Source: Gonapodya sp. JEL0774 (lineage: Eukaryota > Monoblepharomycota > Monoblepharidomycetes > Monoblepharidales > Gonapodyaceae). Taken from it: a stretch of DNA of 64,000 bases. The translations under genes were made by a program, and so were the position numbers. The notes beneath the pieces are model-generated. The model did not search any database. It was given only the letters and a program-made list of their open reading frames with translations, and had not been told where the DNA came from. The stretch covers positions 62,001 to 126,000 of the forward strand of contig JADIIX010000055.1 in the NCBI GenBank assembly GCA_027604505.1. Reading direction: 5' to 3'. Shown here piece after piece: positions 24,468-36,512 of the stretch; position 1 is the first letter of the stretch, and each line of letters opens with the position of its first letter.

Positions 24468-24590
24468 CAAAAGTTTCCAGAGCCTCCGAGTCATTTTCCT
24501 CATGCTTTGATGGTATAGACAAGGGCATTGGATTCTTGCATGGCTTTTGTTTCTGCCAAACACCACTGTCGTTTTGGCACCCTGCCCTTG
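24447..24590 (+). repeat. Direct repeat R2, copy a
   Basis: About 145 bp shared with 25905-26048, starting with the identical run gtgtgcaatccacatgattt and continuing through attcctcatg-like, ggattcttg and ccaaa-atcactgt-like blocks. It overlaps the tRNA-like element and abuts R1 copy b. Confidence 0.75.
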
Positions 24591-24789
24591 TGGTACGCTG
24601 AACACCAGAAGCAAAACCACTGGTCAGACACAGCACCAAGCAAAAAAGCACCTGGTTTTTGTTGCTTCTACATGAAGTGTGTGTCGAGAGTTGTGGTGAA
24701 ATCAGTGTGCAAAAAACTCCCTACAACCACCCAGCCACAGGTCTGGCCAGAGTGTTGGATCCACCTTGAAAGACATTTTTACCAGGCCA
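24591..24789 (+). repeat. Direct repeat R1, copy b
   Basis: Second copy of the 24127-24324 block, 464 bp downstream in direct orientation. It begins TGGTACGCTGAAC and ends ACCAGGCCA. With copy a it brackets a 266-bp interior. Confidence 0.75.
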
Positions 24790-25284
24790 TGGATTTTGAC
24801 CAAGTAACAATGTGTGGACACGTATGGACACATTACAATAGGACACAGAAATAATGAACACATGGATTCATCCCAAAAACATTGTCAAAATCAATCACAG
24901 AACATGCTTTGATTGGTGTTGGGTGATTATACAGGCGATTCACATCATGATGAACAGAGAGATCCCAAAATACTCAATCTTGATTGTAATTGACTAGTCA
25001 ATGCTGTAATTTGATGAAATACATATATTCAGTTGTTTTTGAACAATATTTTGAGTCCAGGTGAGGAGACAAGAGTGGAACATCCAAAACGATGAGACCC
25101 AAATCCGACTTGCTCCAGAGTCCACTATGAGCCAATCCGGTTTTACCATGTGAAATCCAGAAAGGGGGTCTGCAGCTGATCAAATCCTACACTCCAGGGT
25201 GCTCCAGAGAGGTTTGGAGGGTACTTGCACTTTTCCTGGTGGTGGTTCCTGTAGTGAAACTTTTCAACCATCAAACATGATGTG

Positions 25285-25581
25285 GTGGTTTGCGGTGCAA
25301 TGGACGGTTTTATCCCGAAAACCAATGTGTATGACTTTGAATCTGTGCTTCCAATCATAGTACTAGGCAGCTGCACAGCTGCAGGGAAAACCCACACTCA
25401 CGCCAACAATCTGAAAACTACACCTATATCATATCTAATCCATGGGGAAGGTGCTGTGACCAGAGGTGACGAGTGTAGTGAGGGGGCAGGCGATGGACTG
25501 ATGGTTCTCAACTGTCTCAGTGCTCCTGGGGTCACGTGACTCCAGCTAAACTCCTACCTTTAGTCGTCATCTTACAACAAT
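25285..25581 (+). repeat. Diverged direct repeat R3, copy b
   Basis: Second copy of 23510-23799. The best-preserved part is the end, around ggggtcacgtgactccagctaaactcc. Confidence 0.65.
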
Positions 25582-25904
25582 GAGAGATTTCTCCATGAGA
25601 CCCAAAGACTGTGATTAACAACGTAAGCAAGTGGCTTGCAAGCATTGTCATAGAATATGAATGCTGCTGAAAGTTACTGAGAGCCAAGTGTAGTGGGGCT
25701 GTCACTACGTATCAATCTCAGCCCTCTATGATGGGATGGTGGCCTAGTGATAGGCCTGGAGTATGAGATGATGTGGAGTGTGATCTTATTGTGTGGTGCT
25801 AGTTGTGCCTTATATACATGTGTAGGCTGTGGTCATGTGCAAGGTGTCAATACCACAACACAAGTGTGCACTGGCACAGTACTTTAACAGTTACCTTGCA
25901 GAGG

Positions 25905-26048
25905 GTGTGCAATCCACATGATTTTCAACAGTTTGTAGAGCCTCTGGATCATATTCCTCATGTTTTGATTGCATGGACAGGGGCCCTGGATTCTTGTGTG
26001 GCTGACTGTTGTGCCAAATATCACTGTGGTTTTGCCAGTTTTGTGTTG
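25905..26048 (+). repeat. Direct repeat R2, copy b
   Basis: Second copy of 24447-24590. It keeps the T-loop-like TGCAATC and the TTTT run, but the A-box region upstream is not recognisable. Confidence 0.75.
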
Positions 26049-26350
26049 AGGGAGGGTTACCACTGCACCCCCATGCACCACTGACTAACACCAACCCCAG
26101 TTTTGAGTCATCACACTTTCTTCGGCTGTTTGTTTCTGCCCACAACATGCTATATGGTCTGTCCACCAGGAGTGCTCCCACTGCCAAATCTGCCATACTG
26201 AAATCGCTTCAGCAAGGGATTTGCACAAAGAAACACAAAAACAAAAGAGCAAAAAATGCACACCTGATTTGGTGTACACACACAATCTATGGATTGCAAT
26301 TGGGGTGTTGGAGCCCTGTGACATGTGTGTGGGCTTTCTAAGTGACATTG

Positions 26351-26993
26351 TTGCTACAGACTCCTACAGGGAAAACGAGGGTATAACCTAAAGGACCCGT
26401 TTACCCAACAAAAATAATTGAAAAGAACAGCAGGGGGACACGGGAATTGTGATTGTAATCGGGAAATTTTCTGGCCAGTGCCGGTGCCAGGTCCCAACAC
26501 CACGGAGATGTTCGTGGGGAACAGACGGATGCTGGGTGGGGCGGAAGGGAGGGGAGGGGACGAGTCGAGAGGTTTCGGAGGTTTAGGAGTTGTGGTGGAG
26601 GAAGACGGGGCTGCCAGTGGAAGGTGGAAGTGGGATTGGGGGTGGGGGGTGGGGTGGCGGGTCGGCGGGGTGGGGTGGGGGAAGGANNNNNNNNNNGTCG
26701 TGAGTTGGGGGTGGGCGGACAGGAAGTTGGGAGAGACAACCATCCATCGGACAGGTGAGAAGGGCAGAGTTGGGAGCGGGCAGAGTGGACTGAGTCTGAC
26801 TGAATCTGTCTGCGTGTCCGTCTGCGTGTCTGCGTGTGGTCTGGTTCTGGCGCGTCCCCCACTTGGACTCCATCACCCATCATCACCCAATCACCCCCAT
26901 TCACTCCCATCATCACCCACACTCCACCCATACCAACCCCACTCCTCCCATCCCTCCAACACTCCCTCACTCCCTCCCTCCTCAGAACTCAGG
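26351..26993 (+). promoter_or_regulatory. Upstream region of the ubiquitin-L40 gene
   Basis: The + strand changes from G-rich (to about 26760) to C/A/T-rich (26850-26993). A pyrimidine tract ending ctccctcctcag at 26985, nine bases before the ATG, looks like the 3' end of a 5'-UTR intron. If so, the true promoter lies near or before the gap. Confidence 0.4.
26687..26696. other. Assembly gap (10 N) in a G-rich tract
   Basis: Ten N lie inside a + strand region made of repeated G runs (26634-26716). Ten is likely a placeholder, so true distances across it are unknown. The gap falls in the promoter or 5' UTR region of the ubiquitin-L40 gene. Confidence 0.95.
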
Positions 26994-28689
<1,696 letters not shown>

Positions 28690-30068
28690 GCGAAGCTCGC
28701 TTTCGGGTCGGGTTTCGGGATACGGGTGGTGGATGTGCGTGGCGTTTGTGGGACGTGGGACGTGTTGTTTGGGGCATGTGGGGCCGTGTATGGGGTTGTG
28801 GGGCGGAGCGTGTATGGCTTGTTAGTCTTTGGGTTTGTGGTGGTGGGAGCAGGTAGCACGTAGCAGGTAGCAGGTACACAAATAGGGGACGCACCTTTGC
28901 ACTTAACGGACCGAGTCGTCGAAATGGGCGGTGCCCGTTGTCCGTGGTGGTGGCGCCACGACTTTGGGTGCAGGACCCTGTGGTGTGCTCCGAATCCATG
29001 AATACCATTCATTGCAGCGCAGGGCAGCGGGTGCCCACTCAATGCCCCTATCGCAATCCTCCCCCTCCTTGTACGACCCACCCGCACTTTCTTCTTCCTG
29101 CAATTCGTCGTGCGCACAAGCCCCGTGCGTGCGGTGCGCCGGGACTTGCCCGCCGCACCCAACACCGCCCTCACCCCGCACCCCGCACTCTCTTACCAGC
29201 CACCCTTCATCCGTTTACCCGTTACCAGGGGCTCGCGATTGCGTGAGTCGTAGGTCCCCCTCGCACCTCGCACCCCGCCCTGCACCCATTCAGGCACACT
29301 TTTCACGTTTCACTTTTCACGTGCACTTTAAACCCCCCCCCCCCCCCAACCCCCAATCCCCCCCACCTTGGGCACCACGTCTGTACGAGAAGGCAGGTGG
29401 AGTCGGTCAGCTCCGGGCCGGTGCCCGGTGCATGTAGGTCTATTGTTTTGCGTTGGTTTATCTCCTTGTGCGTGGTGGTGGGAGGACGAGACGCGAGGCA
29501 CGAGCACAGGGGGCGAGGTCACCTGGTGCCGTGCCAAGGGGTGGCCGGTGCAACGGGGGTGGCGTGCAGCATGAAACGGGGGGAACGGCCACTTGGGTGA
29601 AGTGAAGTGGTGAACGATCCAAGATGACGAACCACGACGAGCTTTGGGACGGAACCGACTCGGTGGGTCGTGGCGTTACATTACACACATGTATATGTAA
29701 CGTGGATTACACCACACCCGGATGGGCAAATCAAATGCAAGCACGCCATCGATCGACGCGCTGTGTTCGGTTTTGTTTGTGTTGCTGGGTGCGGGGCAGG
29801 GCAGGACAAAGGCAAAGGGGCAGGTGGCGTGCTCTTGGGGGTCGGCTGGGGAATTGCGAAGACTCCCCCCCCGTCATGTGTGCAAGCATTTCACTGTCCA
29901 TCACTGTACCCACGACACTCGGTTGAAAGACTATAGGAGTCACCATTCTATCCCTTGCTCAACTAAGTACTTTATACCGTCGCATAGTTCGGCACCTACA
30001 ACGTGGTCGACCGTACACTTCCACTCTACTGCGTCGATCCACCCCACCCACAGCCGGCATCGCCCGCC
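28690..30068. other. Intergenic region between ubiquitin-L40 and REV1
   Basis: About 1.4 kb with no convincing gene. It holds a short gtagcag tandem (about 28853-28876), an inverted L40 fragment (29064-29113), a long C run near 29333-29347, and an imperfect hairpin GTTACAT...ATGTAAC at 29675-29701. A 100-codon frame at 29624-29926 has no recognisable homologue and codon content like the surrounding non-coding DNA. REV1's promoter lies at the right end. Confidence 0.5.
29064..29113 (-). pseudogene. Inverted partial copy of the L40 exon 4/intron 4 junction
   Basis: Read on the minus strand, this matches the end of L40 exon 4 and the start of its intron: aattgcaggaagaagaa is identical, followed by gtgcgg, tgggt and aaggaggg with small insertions. 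The short peptide NCRKKK is preserved. Because the splice-donor region is included, the copy is of genomic DNA, not of mRNA. It is too short to be functional. Confidence 0.55.
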
Positions 30069-33000
30069 ATGAACATGATCGCAGGAAACGCAGGGTCGGG
30101 ATCTGGACGAGGTGGCGGCGATCGTCGTGGTGGGAATGGTGGCGGGGGGTGGGAGAACTTTGGCGAGGTTCGGTCGGCATCTCTCAGTTTTGGGTCCTTT
30201 CCCTCCCATTTGCAATGAACGACACTCTCATCTGATTCGCTCACCACACAGTATTTTCGGGACAAGAATCGAAAACTTAAAGAGCAGGATGCGGCGGTGC
30301 AGGCTGCAGACGGGGAGTCGGTAGTGTTCAAGGGGACAAAAATATACATTGATGTGAGTACTTGTAACCCCTGTGGGAACGAAGCTACTGCAGGTCGAAG
30401 TTTCCCATGAAGTGAGCAACACGATGAACTCCCTCACTAGGGCTGGACTGATCCACCAGCGCACGAACTCAAGAAAATGATATGTATGTACCACCACTCC
30501 ATTTGGCGCAAGCCTCAACCCCCGGTCCAAAGACCATTTCCATTTTCTACTTGCACGTGCGTATCACAATTTTCTGCCGGGTACACAACTGCCAGTGAAA
30601 GCGGGCGGCGAGTATGAACAGTACTTCCGCAAATCAGTGGTCACGCATGTGGTCGCTAGTAACATGACTGCGCGAAAAGTGTCCGAGTGGGGGTAAGCGA
30701 AAACTTCATCCTTGCATCACTCTTGCCTTGTACATCTCAAGTGTCACTGATCCTATTTCAACCTTACCCACAAGAACTGTCAAAATTCTCACACCTAACT
30801 GGATCACCGATAGCCTCGCCCACGGAAAACTTCTTCCTTGGAATCGTTATAAGCTCATTCCTGTCTCGTCCTCTCAAGGAAAGATTTCTGCCGTGGTTGA
30901 AGTCAGACAAGAAACCCCTGCGTCAGAATACAAGGGACTGCAGGGAATCGCGGGGAAAGCATTAGAGTTGAGCGAGAGGACGGTGAAGGAGTCACAGATA
31001 CAAACGCTGACGGATGGAGCACGACACGATGGGACCGCTTCTACGAGCTTGAACGCGGTCGTGGAGGGACCCAAGTCTATGCCAAATGCCATCTCCGTGG
31101 ACCCAAATCCCTTCACAGATTTACTGGAGAACGACACTTTGGACGTAGTAGCACAAGAGGGACGTAGTTCCGTCCAGGTCGAGCATGACATCATGGATAT
31201 TGTTCCCATCTCCAAGGATGCACCAACACCACCACCTTCCGCTCTGGTTTCAGTCAGTCCAATCACAACCGCCATTCCTCCTCTGTCGACTGCGAATGCA
31301 CCAGCATTTGCACTCCCATTTGGAGCTGCAATTAGTCCTGCGGAAACCAACACGACTTTCCCGCGTCCTGGCACCCCGCCTTTCTCGTCTAAATCTCCAT
31401 ACCCACAACCAATCCCCCATATCGATCCCGCCACACCGCCCGCCACCCGCACAGTGCAGAATTGCTCCGCTTCTGTGTCTGCCGCGGTATCCCCGGACCA
31501 CCCAACGATGGTTGAATTGTCAACAGAGTGGGGAAGAAAGAACTCGACGGTGACCGAGGGATTTTTGGAGGGATTCTACTCAAATTCGAGGTGAAGTAGT
31601 GTGACGGTTGGTTGAGTGGATGTGCCCTGATTTGATTGATCCCGTGTTTGCCAGATTGCATCTGATTTCCACCACGAAGTTGGAGCTCCAGGAATTTGTG
31701 GAGAAGGAAATGCAACTTCGTGCACCCACTGCAACCGGGAAGTCATCGGGACGGAAGGACAAGACGTACATGGTGCTTGCCCTCCGTCACGAAGAGTTCA
31801 TGTGCAGCAGTTTAATCATTGATCTTGCTTGTCCTGCGTTTACAACAACCAACCCAAACACACACCCCTCCCACGCCCCCTTTCCACCACCCCCTTCCGG
31901 ACTCCATTACAGCATATTGATTTGGACTGCTTCTTTGTCTCCGTCTCCATCCGCGACCGCCCTGATCTTTTAGGCAAACCTGTCGCCGTGACCCACGGTT
32001 CTGCTTCCAAAGACTCTCGGGCCGACATCGCCAGCTGCAGCTACGAAGCGCGGAGGTTTGGTGTGAGCAATGGGATGTGGTTGGGTGAGGCTAAAAGGAA
32101 GTGTCCCGAATTGATATTAGTGCCGTACGATTTTGAGAATTATGTGGCTGTGGCCAAGGACATGTATAGGGTGGGTTGATTGCGCTGATCATGTTGGGGT
32201 GCTATCAGAATATGCACACTCTTTGTCTGCAGGTGCTCGTTTCTCATGCTGATGATATCGAGGCAAAATCGATCGACGAAGGTGCGTCGTTTACCCCTCT
32301 CGCATTCTTCACTTCATATCATAATCGTGCCGATACTCCAGCTGTCATTGATGTGACGTCTCGGGTCGGTGATCGCTCCCCTGAATCCGCTCTAAGTCTT
32401 GCGGAAACAATACGGGCCGAGATTAAGTCCAAGACAGGATGTAATGCCAGTGTTGGGATATCTAGTAATCTGCTGCTTGCCAGGTAGTTTGAAAACATTC
32501 CAAGTTTGCACGCTCCGTTGGGTTTGACGTTGGTTTTGTGGAAAGAGTTGCCACCAAAAAGGCGAAACCCAACGGAGCATTTTACCTTGGGATGGAAAAC
32601 GCTTCTGAATTTTTGGCGGGACAGAAGGTGGACAGCCTACCGGGGGTTGGTTGGGCGATTGCAAGGAAGCTTTTGGAAGAGAAGGTGGGTGTATATCTCA
32701 ATATCAATATGCTTTGTACAGTATATTGATAAATGTTTGATGGAAAGAAAATCACTACTGTTGGCCAGCTCGCACAGTTATCCAAAGCTGAATTGCAAAG
32801 AGATTTCGGGGACAAGACTGGAGAATCGTTGTACAACTTCGCCAGAGGAATCGATGATCGCGTCATTAAGGTGTGTGCGCACTGTGCCATGCAAACAATA
32901 GAATGCTTGTTGATCGTACTTTTTGACTAACAGAGGGATGCTCAACGTTCCACTGTTTCAGCCGAAGTAAATTGGGGTGTGCGCTTTGAGAATCGTGACC

Positions 33001-34506
33001 AACTCGATACCTTCCTCTCCCAAGATCTCACCAAAGAAGTTGTGAAGCGCCTAGCAAAGGTAGCGAAAAAGGGCGCTGCTATCACACTGAAGGTTCTCAA
33101 AAAGAAGCCCGAGGCTCATGTGGCCACAAAATCACTCGGTCACGGCTGGACGGATGCTTTTTCGAAGACGAGACAACTCGGAGTGGCCACGAACGACGTT
33201 GATGTCATTGGACGAGAGGTGTTGGGTCTGCTGCGGGGGTTCGAATTGGACCCATTGGATGTCCGGGGCCTCGGTATCTCAATGTCTCGCCTGGTAGATG
33301 CTAAAGCTGGTTCGTTGTGGAGCTGAAGTGGGTCCGGCTCAGAATCAGTAACCGCGCATATCCCTATTCTCACTTTTCAAAAGATGGACAGAAGACTTTA
33401 GATTTTTTCAGCGTTCCGACGAAAACAAGTGCTCAGAAAGAGCAAGAGTCCAAAAGTGACACTTCACGACATCTACCTGGAACAGGTGGGTGCCCACGAA
33501 TTTCCCGTCCGGGCGGATGATCCAATTTCTGTTATGCAGTACCAGGGAATGGGTTCAAAGTCCCTTTTCCGAAGGACAAGACCAAGCGTGTTGCCAATCC
33601 TCCTGCTGTGTCACCGCAGGCTCCCGGAACCTCTCTTTCCATGGATGTTGTGGAGGAATTCCGTGCCCCTAACGTCAAAGTGATGGACCCGAGACCGGGT
33701 GCATCGTCGAGCATCACTGCGTCACAGATTGATCCCGGAGTGCTATCAGAACTTCCTGCAAACCTTCGTGCTGAGATCATACGAGAATACCGAATGCATG
33801 GCGGACAATCGTCCAGCACTGAGTTGAGAGTGAAGTCACCTCCAGCTAAACGTCAGAAAACGAAGCGCTCTGGAGTTGCTACGTTGGTTGAGCGGAATCA
33901 AGCAAAGGCTAATTGGTCCGCAAGAACCGGAGGGAGCTCCAACGCGCACCCACAGGGACTGCCACCTGAATCTCAGCTGGACGAAAGTGTATTGGGCGAG
34001 TTGCCAGAAGAGATTAGAAGAGAGGTTGAAGTAGCGTACGGGAAAGCAAGAAAGGTGGGTGAACCGATGATTATGATTTCTCGCACTTCTGATCTCTTCC
34101 TGAATTGGCTATACTGTCCCAGACCCATGCGCCGGAAAAGTCAAAGCGACCGCTCACCAGTTCCAGCCACCCGACCTTATTAGGCGTCCCATCGACAAAC
34201 TTGGATGGCCTCCGCGGTGTTCTTGATTCTTGGGTTTCCTCTACTGTTCCAGAAACCGGTACAGATGCTGACGAATTGTCTCCGAGCCAAAAAGGTCCGC
34301 TCAAGGAAGACACACTGGCAGTGACGAAGTTTCTCATTGACGCCGTGAGTGCGGGGGAATTAGAATGTGCTGAGTTACTGTGCTTGTATCTTCGGAGACG
34401 AACTGCGGGAATTGAAGAGTGGGGAAGCGTCACCGCCAGCATTTTGGAACAAGTGCAGATTGAAGTGAGGCAGATTTGGGGGAAGGGGTTGAAAAGGTTA
34501 AATTAG
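30069..34506 (+). CDS. REV1: DNA repair protein REV1 (deoxycytidyl transferase)
   Basis: REV1 is the Y-family scaffold polymerase of translesion synthesis. Domains occur in the expected order: an N-terminal BRCT (ENFGEYFRDKNRKLKEQD, VFKGTKIYIDGWTDP, VTHVVASNMTARKV, ILTPNWITDS), a Ser/Pro-rich linker, the IMS palm (IDLDCFFVSVSIRDRPDLLGKPVAVTH, SCSYEARRFGV), the catalytic DDIEAKSIDEG region, fingers and little finger (VGISSNLLLAR, PNGAFYLG, LPGVGWAIARKLLEE), two ubiquitin-binding motifs (LSELPANLRAEI, LGELPEEIRREV), and the C-terminal domain that binds pol zeta and insertion polymerases (VTKFLIDAVSAGELECAELLCLYL). About eight introns interrupt it. The start at 30069 gives the usual short lead into the BRCT; an in-frame ATG at 30003 is an alternative. 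Confidence 0.95.
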
Positions 34507-34652
34507 CTGGTTGTACATAGCTTCTGTTCTGACAATGCCAGTATTGTGAGCATGATCGCATTACACACTGCAATATCTGAATTATGAATTGTGAAGACCA
34601 GCCGACACAGACGATCACATCACAGACGATTTCTTCACCTCATTGATCAAAC

Positions 34653-36391
34653 ATGGACGATCCCGCTCAACCACGCCGTCAAGCCCACCTGGAAGCAATT
34701 GAAAAGGTACAGCACCAGCAGTATGAGATGTACGGCTCACAGTCTGCGGGGGAATCCCTCGAGGACCCTCCGCCAGTCGTAACAACCGAACCTCCACCTG
34801 CAATCGCGGCGTCCACCGACGGTACGACTCCAGTCGTGACGCCGCAAAAGGCGTCCACCATCACGTTCAGATTTGACGGGCAGACTGTTCAAACGGATCG
34901 CGACGCGGACTTCGAGTTTCATATCGAAGACCACATGATTCTAAGACTGCCACCAGGGAAAATCAGGGATACAGTCAAAAAAATAGTTCGGGACAGGAAA
35001 GATGAGAACCTGATAAAGCTCAGGTTTCACAGTGGGTAGAGTGATGGATAGCACACGTCATTCCCCAACACCTCGAAGGCTTCAACTCTCCACACGTTCA
35101 GACTCCCGTCAAGCCACCTTCTCCGTGGGCACGTCCCAACATCGCGCGACACTTCAAGACCTACCTTGCATCATCGAATCCCAAATCACCCCCGACAAAA
35201 AGACTCTGTATAAAGTTGCTGATATCAGTCAAATACTTGTGGTGGAACCTGAAGGGCCATTCGAGACTTGGGAGCTTGAACGAAAAGTACCAGCGGCTCG
35301 GGAGCAAATGAAGGCTGCCCAAGAGGCAAAGTACGTACACTTGGATGGGCTCACTCCACCAATGAGACGTGTGAAAATCAGACGCTTTCGAAAGAGGCTT
35401 GTGAAGAAGATGGTGGGTAGATATGAATTTTGGACTTCGGAACCAACGATTCGAGCCCACCGTATCTGAAAGGATAAATACCACACCGGTGTCGAGTGAA
35501 TGTGATCGGCTAATTGGAAGCGTTCTCAGTCTTCCAAAGAAGTGACTGTTGCTCCACACTTAATACGTTCCTCTGCGCTCTTTATGTTCCATTCGCGCGA
35601 AGACCTACGAGTCCATAGAACAAGAAGTGATCAAACTTTTGGAAGAAGACGCCAAATCCTTGACGAGTAGATGGGGTGAGCACGGTTTCATGTCTGGCGG
35701 CTCTAATCTATAGCAGGATTAATTTTTGCTCTGGTACCTGCCATCTCCAGAATGGACCGACTACCATCCGGATGATTTCGGTCCGGTAGACAGTTATCAT
35801 GACGGAGACCCAACCACGCCTGAATCCTACGCGTTCTCGCAATCCAGTCCTCCAGACCTCTCTGCCAGTGCATCAAATCCGGAAGCGGACGGGGATGCTG
35901 ACGGAGATGATATTGACGGTGAGGAAGACTTAGCACTGGATATTGAAAGGGAGTTGGAGAAGGATTTGAACAAAGAAGATGAGGCCGAAGAGGAGGATGA
36001 CGACGATGGTTCCAGTGTCGCGGGTGGCGAGGACGGGAAAGGCAGTCCACGACGGCGGGGACGGCGACCAGAAGAGGATGACGATTGGGAGGACCTTGCG
36101 CAGGCTGAAGGAGAAGGGGACGTGGACGGTGAAGATGGAGAGGACGACGAACCTCGGACTTCACTCGCAGACCTGCTCGGTCAACTATCACGATTCCGAG
36201 CGGAACTTGTGGACCTGGAGAGGAAGGCGAGAGATAAACAGAAGGAAATGAGAGAGACTAGGAACGATATAAGGCGAGCAGCTTTAGCAAGAGTACACAA
36301 AGACGTGGTGAGCATGAGGGATGGGGTAAGGGAGAAAGTGGCGAGGTTAGAGAAGGAGGTTGAGGAGAGGAAAGGAAAGAAGAAAGATTAA
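34653..36391 (+). CDS. TAF7: Transcription initiation factor TFIID subunit 7
   Basis: The TAFII55 N-terminal domain is clear: FEFHIEDHMILRLPPGK, LIKLRFHS, then across an intron RQATFSVGTSQHRATLQDLPCIIES, TPDKKTLYKVADISQILVV, and the block PPMRRVKIRRFRKRLVKK. TAF7 binds TAF1 within TFIID and restrains its activity. An intervening exon encodes TYESIEQEVIKLLEEDAKSL. The C-terminal exon (from about 35715) is very acidic (long Asp/Glu runs) and ends in a basic coiled coil (LVDLERKARDKQKEMRETRND...VARLEKEVEERKGKKKD). Start ATG 34653; stop 36389-36391. Confidence 0.93.
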
Positions 36392-36512
36392 GGTGTTGAC
36401 TACCCAAATCAATCTTTTGGTATATTGTAACTGATGTAGTAAGATAAGCAGATTGTCGAGATTGACGTTGCAACTGTGATACTGTGTGTGGGAAAAAGTT
36501 CGTAAGGTATCT

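Larger units (their letters stand above)
22021..26350. repeat. CpG-depleted, gene-poor island of decayed repeats
   Basis: No intact gene is visible across about 4.3 kb. CpG is nearly absent: I count two CpG dinucleotides in 22501-23340, against about three per 60 bases in flanking exons. TpG and CpA are correspondingly common. Several blocks occur twice in diverged form (listed separately). Short open stretches remain, for example 22121-22486 and a frame around 22685-22815 reading LAFRFLYDHEWTEFNIGLDQ, but they are broken by stops and match no family I recognise. Together this looks like old transposon-derived DNA mutated by deamination of methylated CpG. The element class is unknown. Confidence 0.7.

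Noticed and set aside
22021-26350. Ascomycete-style RIP
   Set aside because: CpA is plentiful and CpG is what is missing, which points to CpG deamination rather than classical RIP.
29624-29926. 100-codon ORF MTNHDELWDGTDSVGRG...
   Set aside because: No homologue is recognised and composition matches the surrounding intergenic DNA; overlapping frames are equally open.
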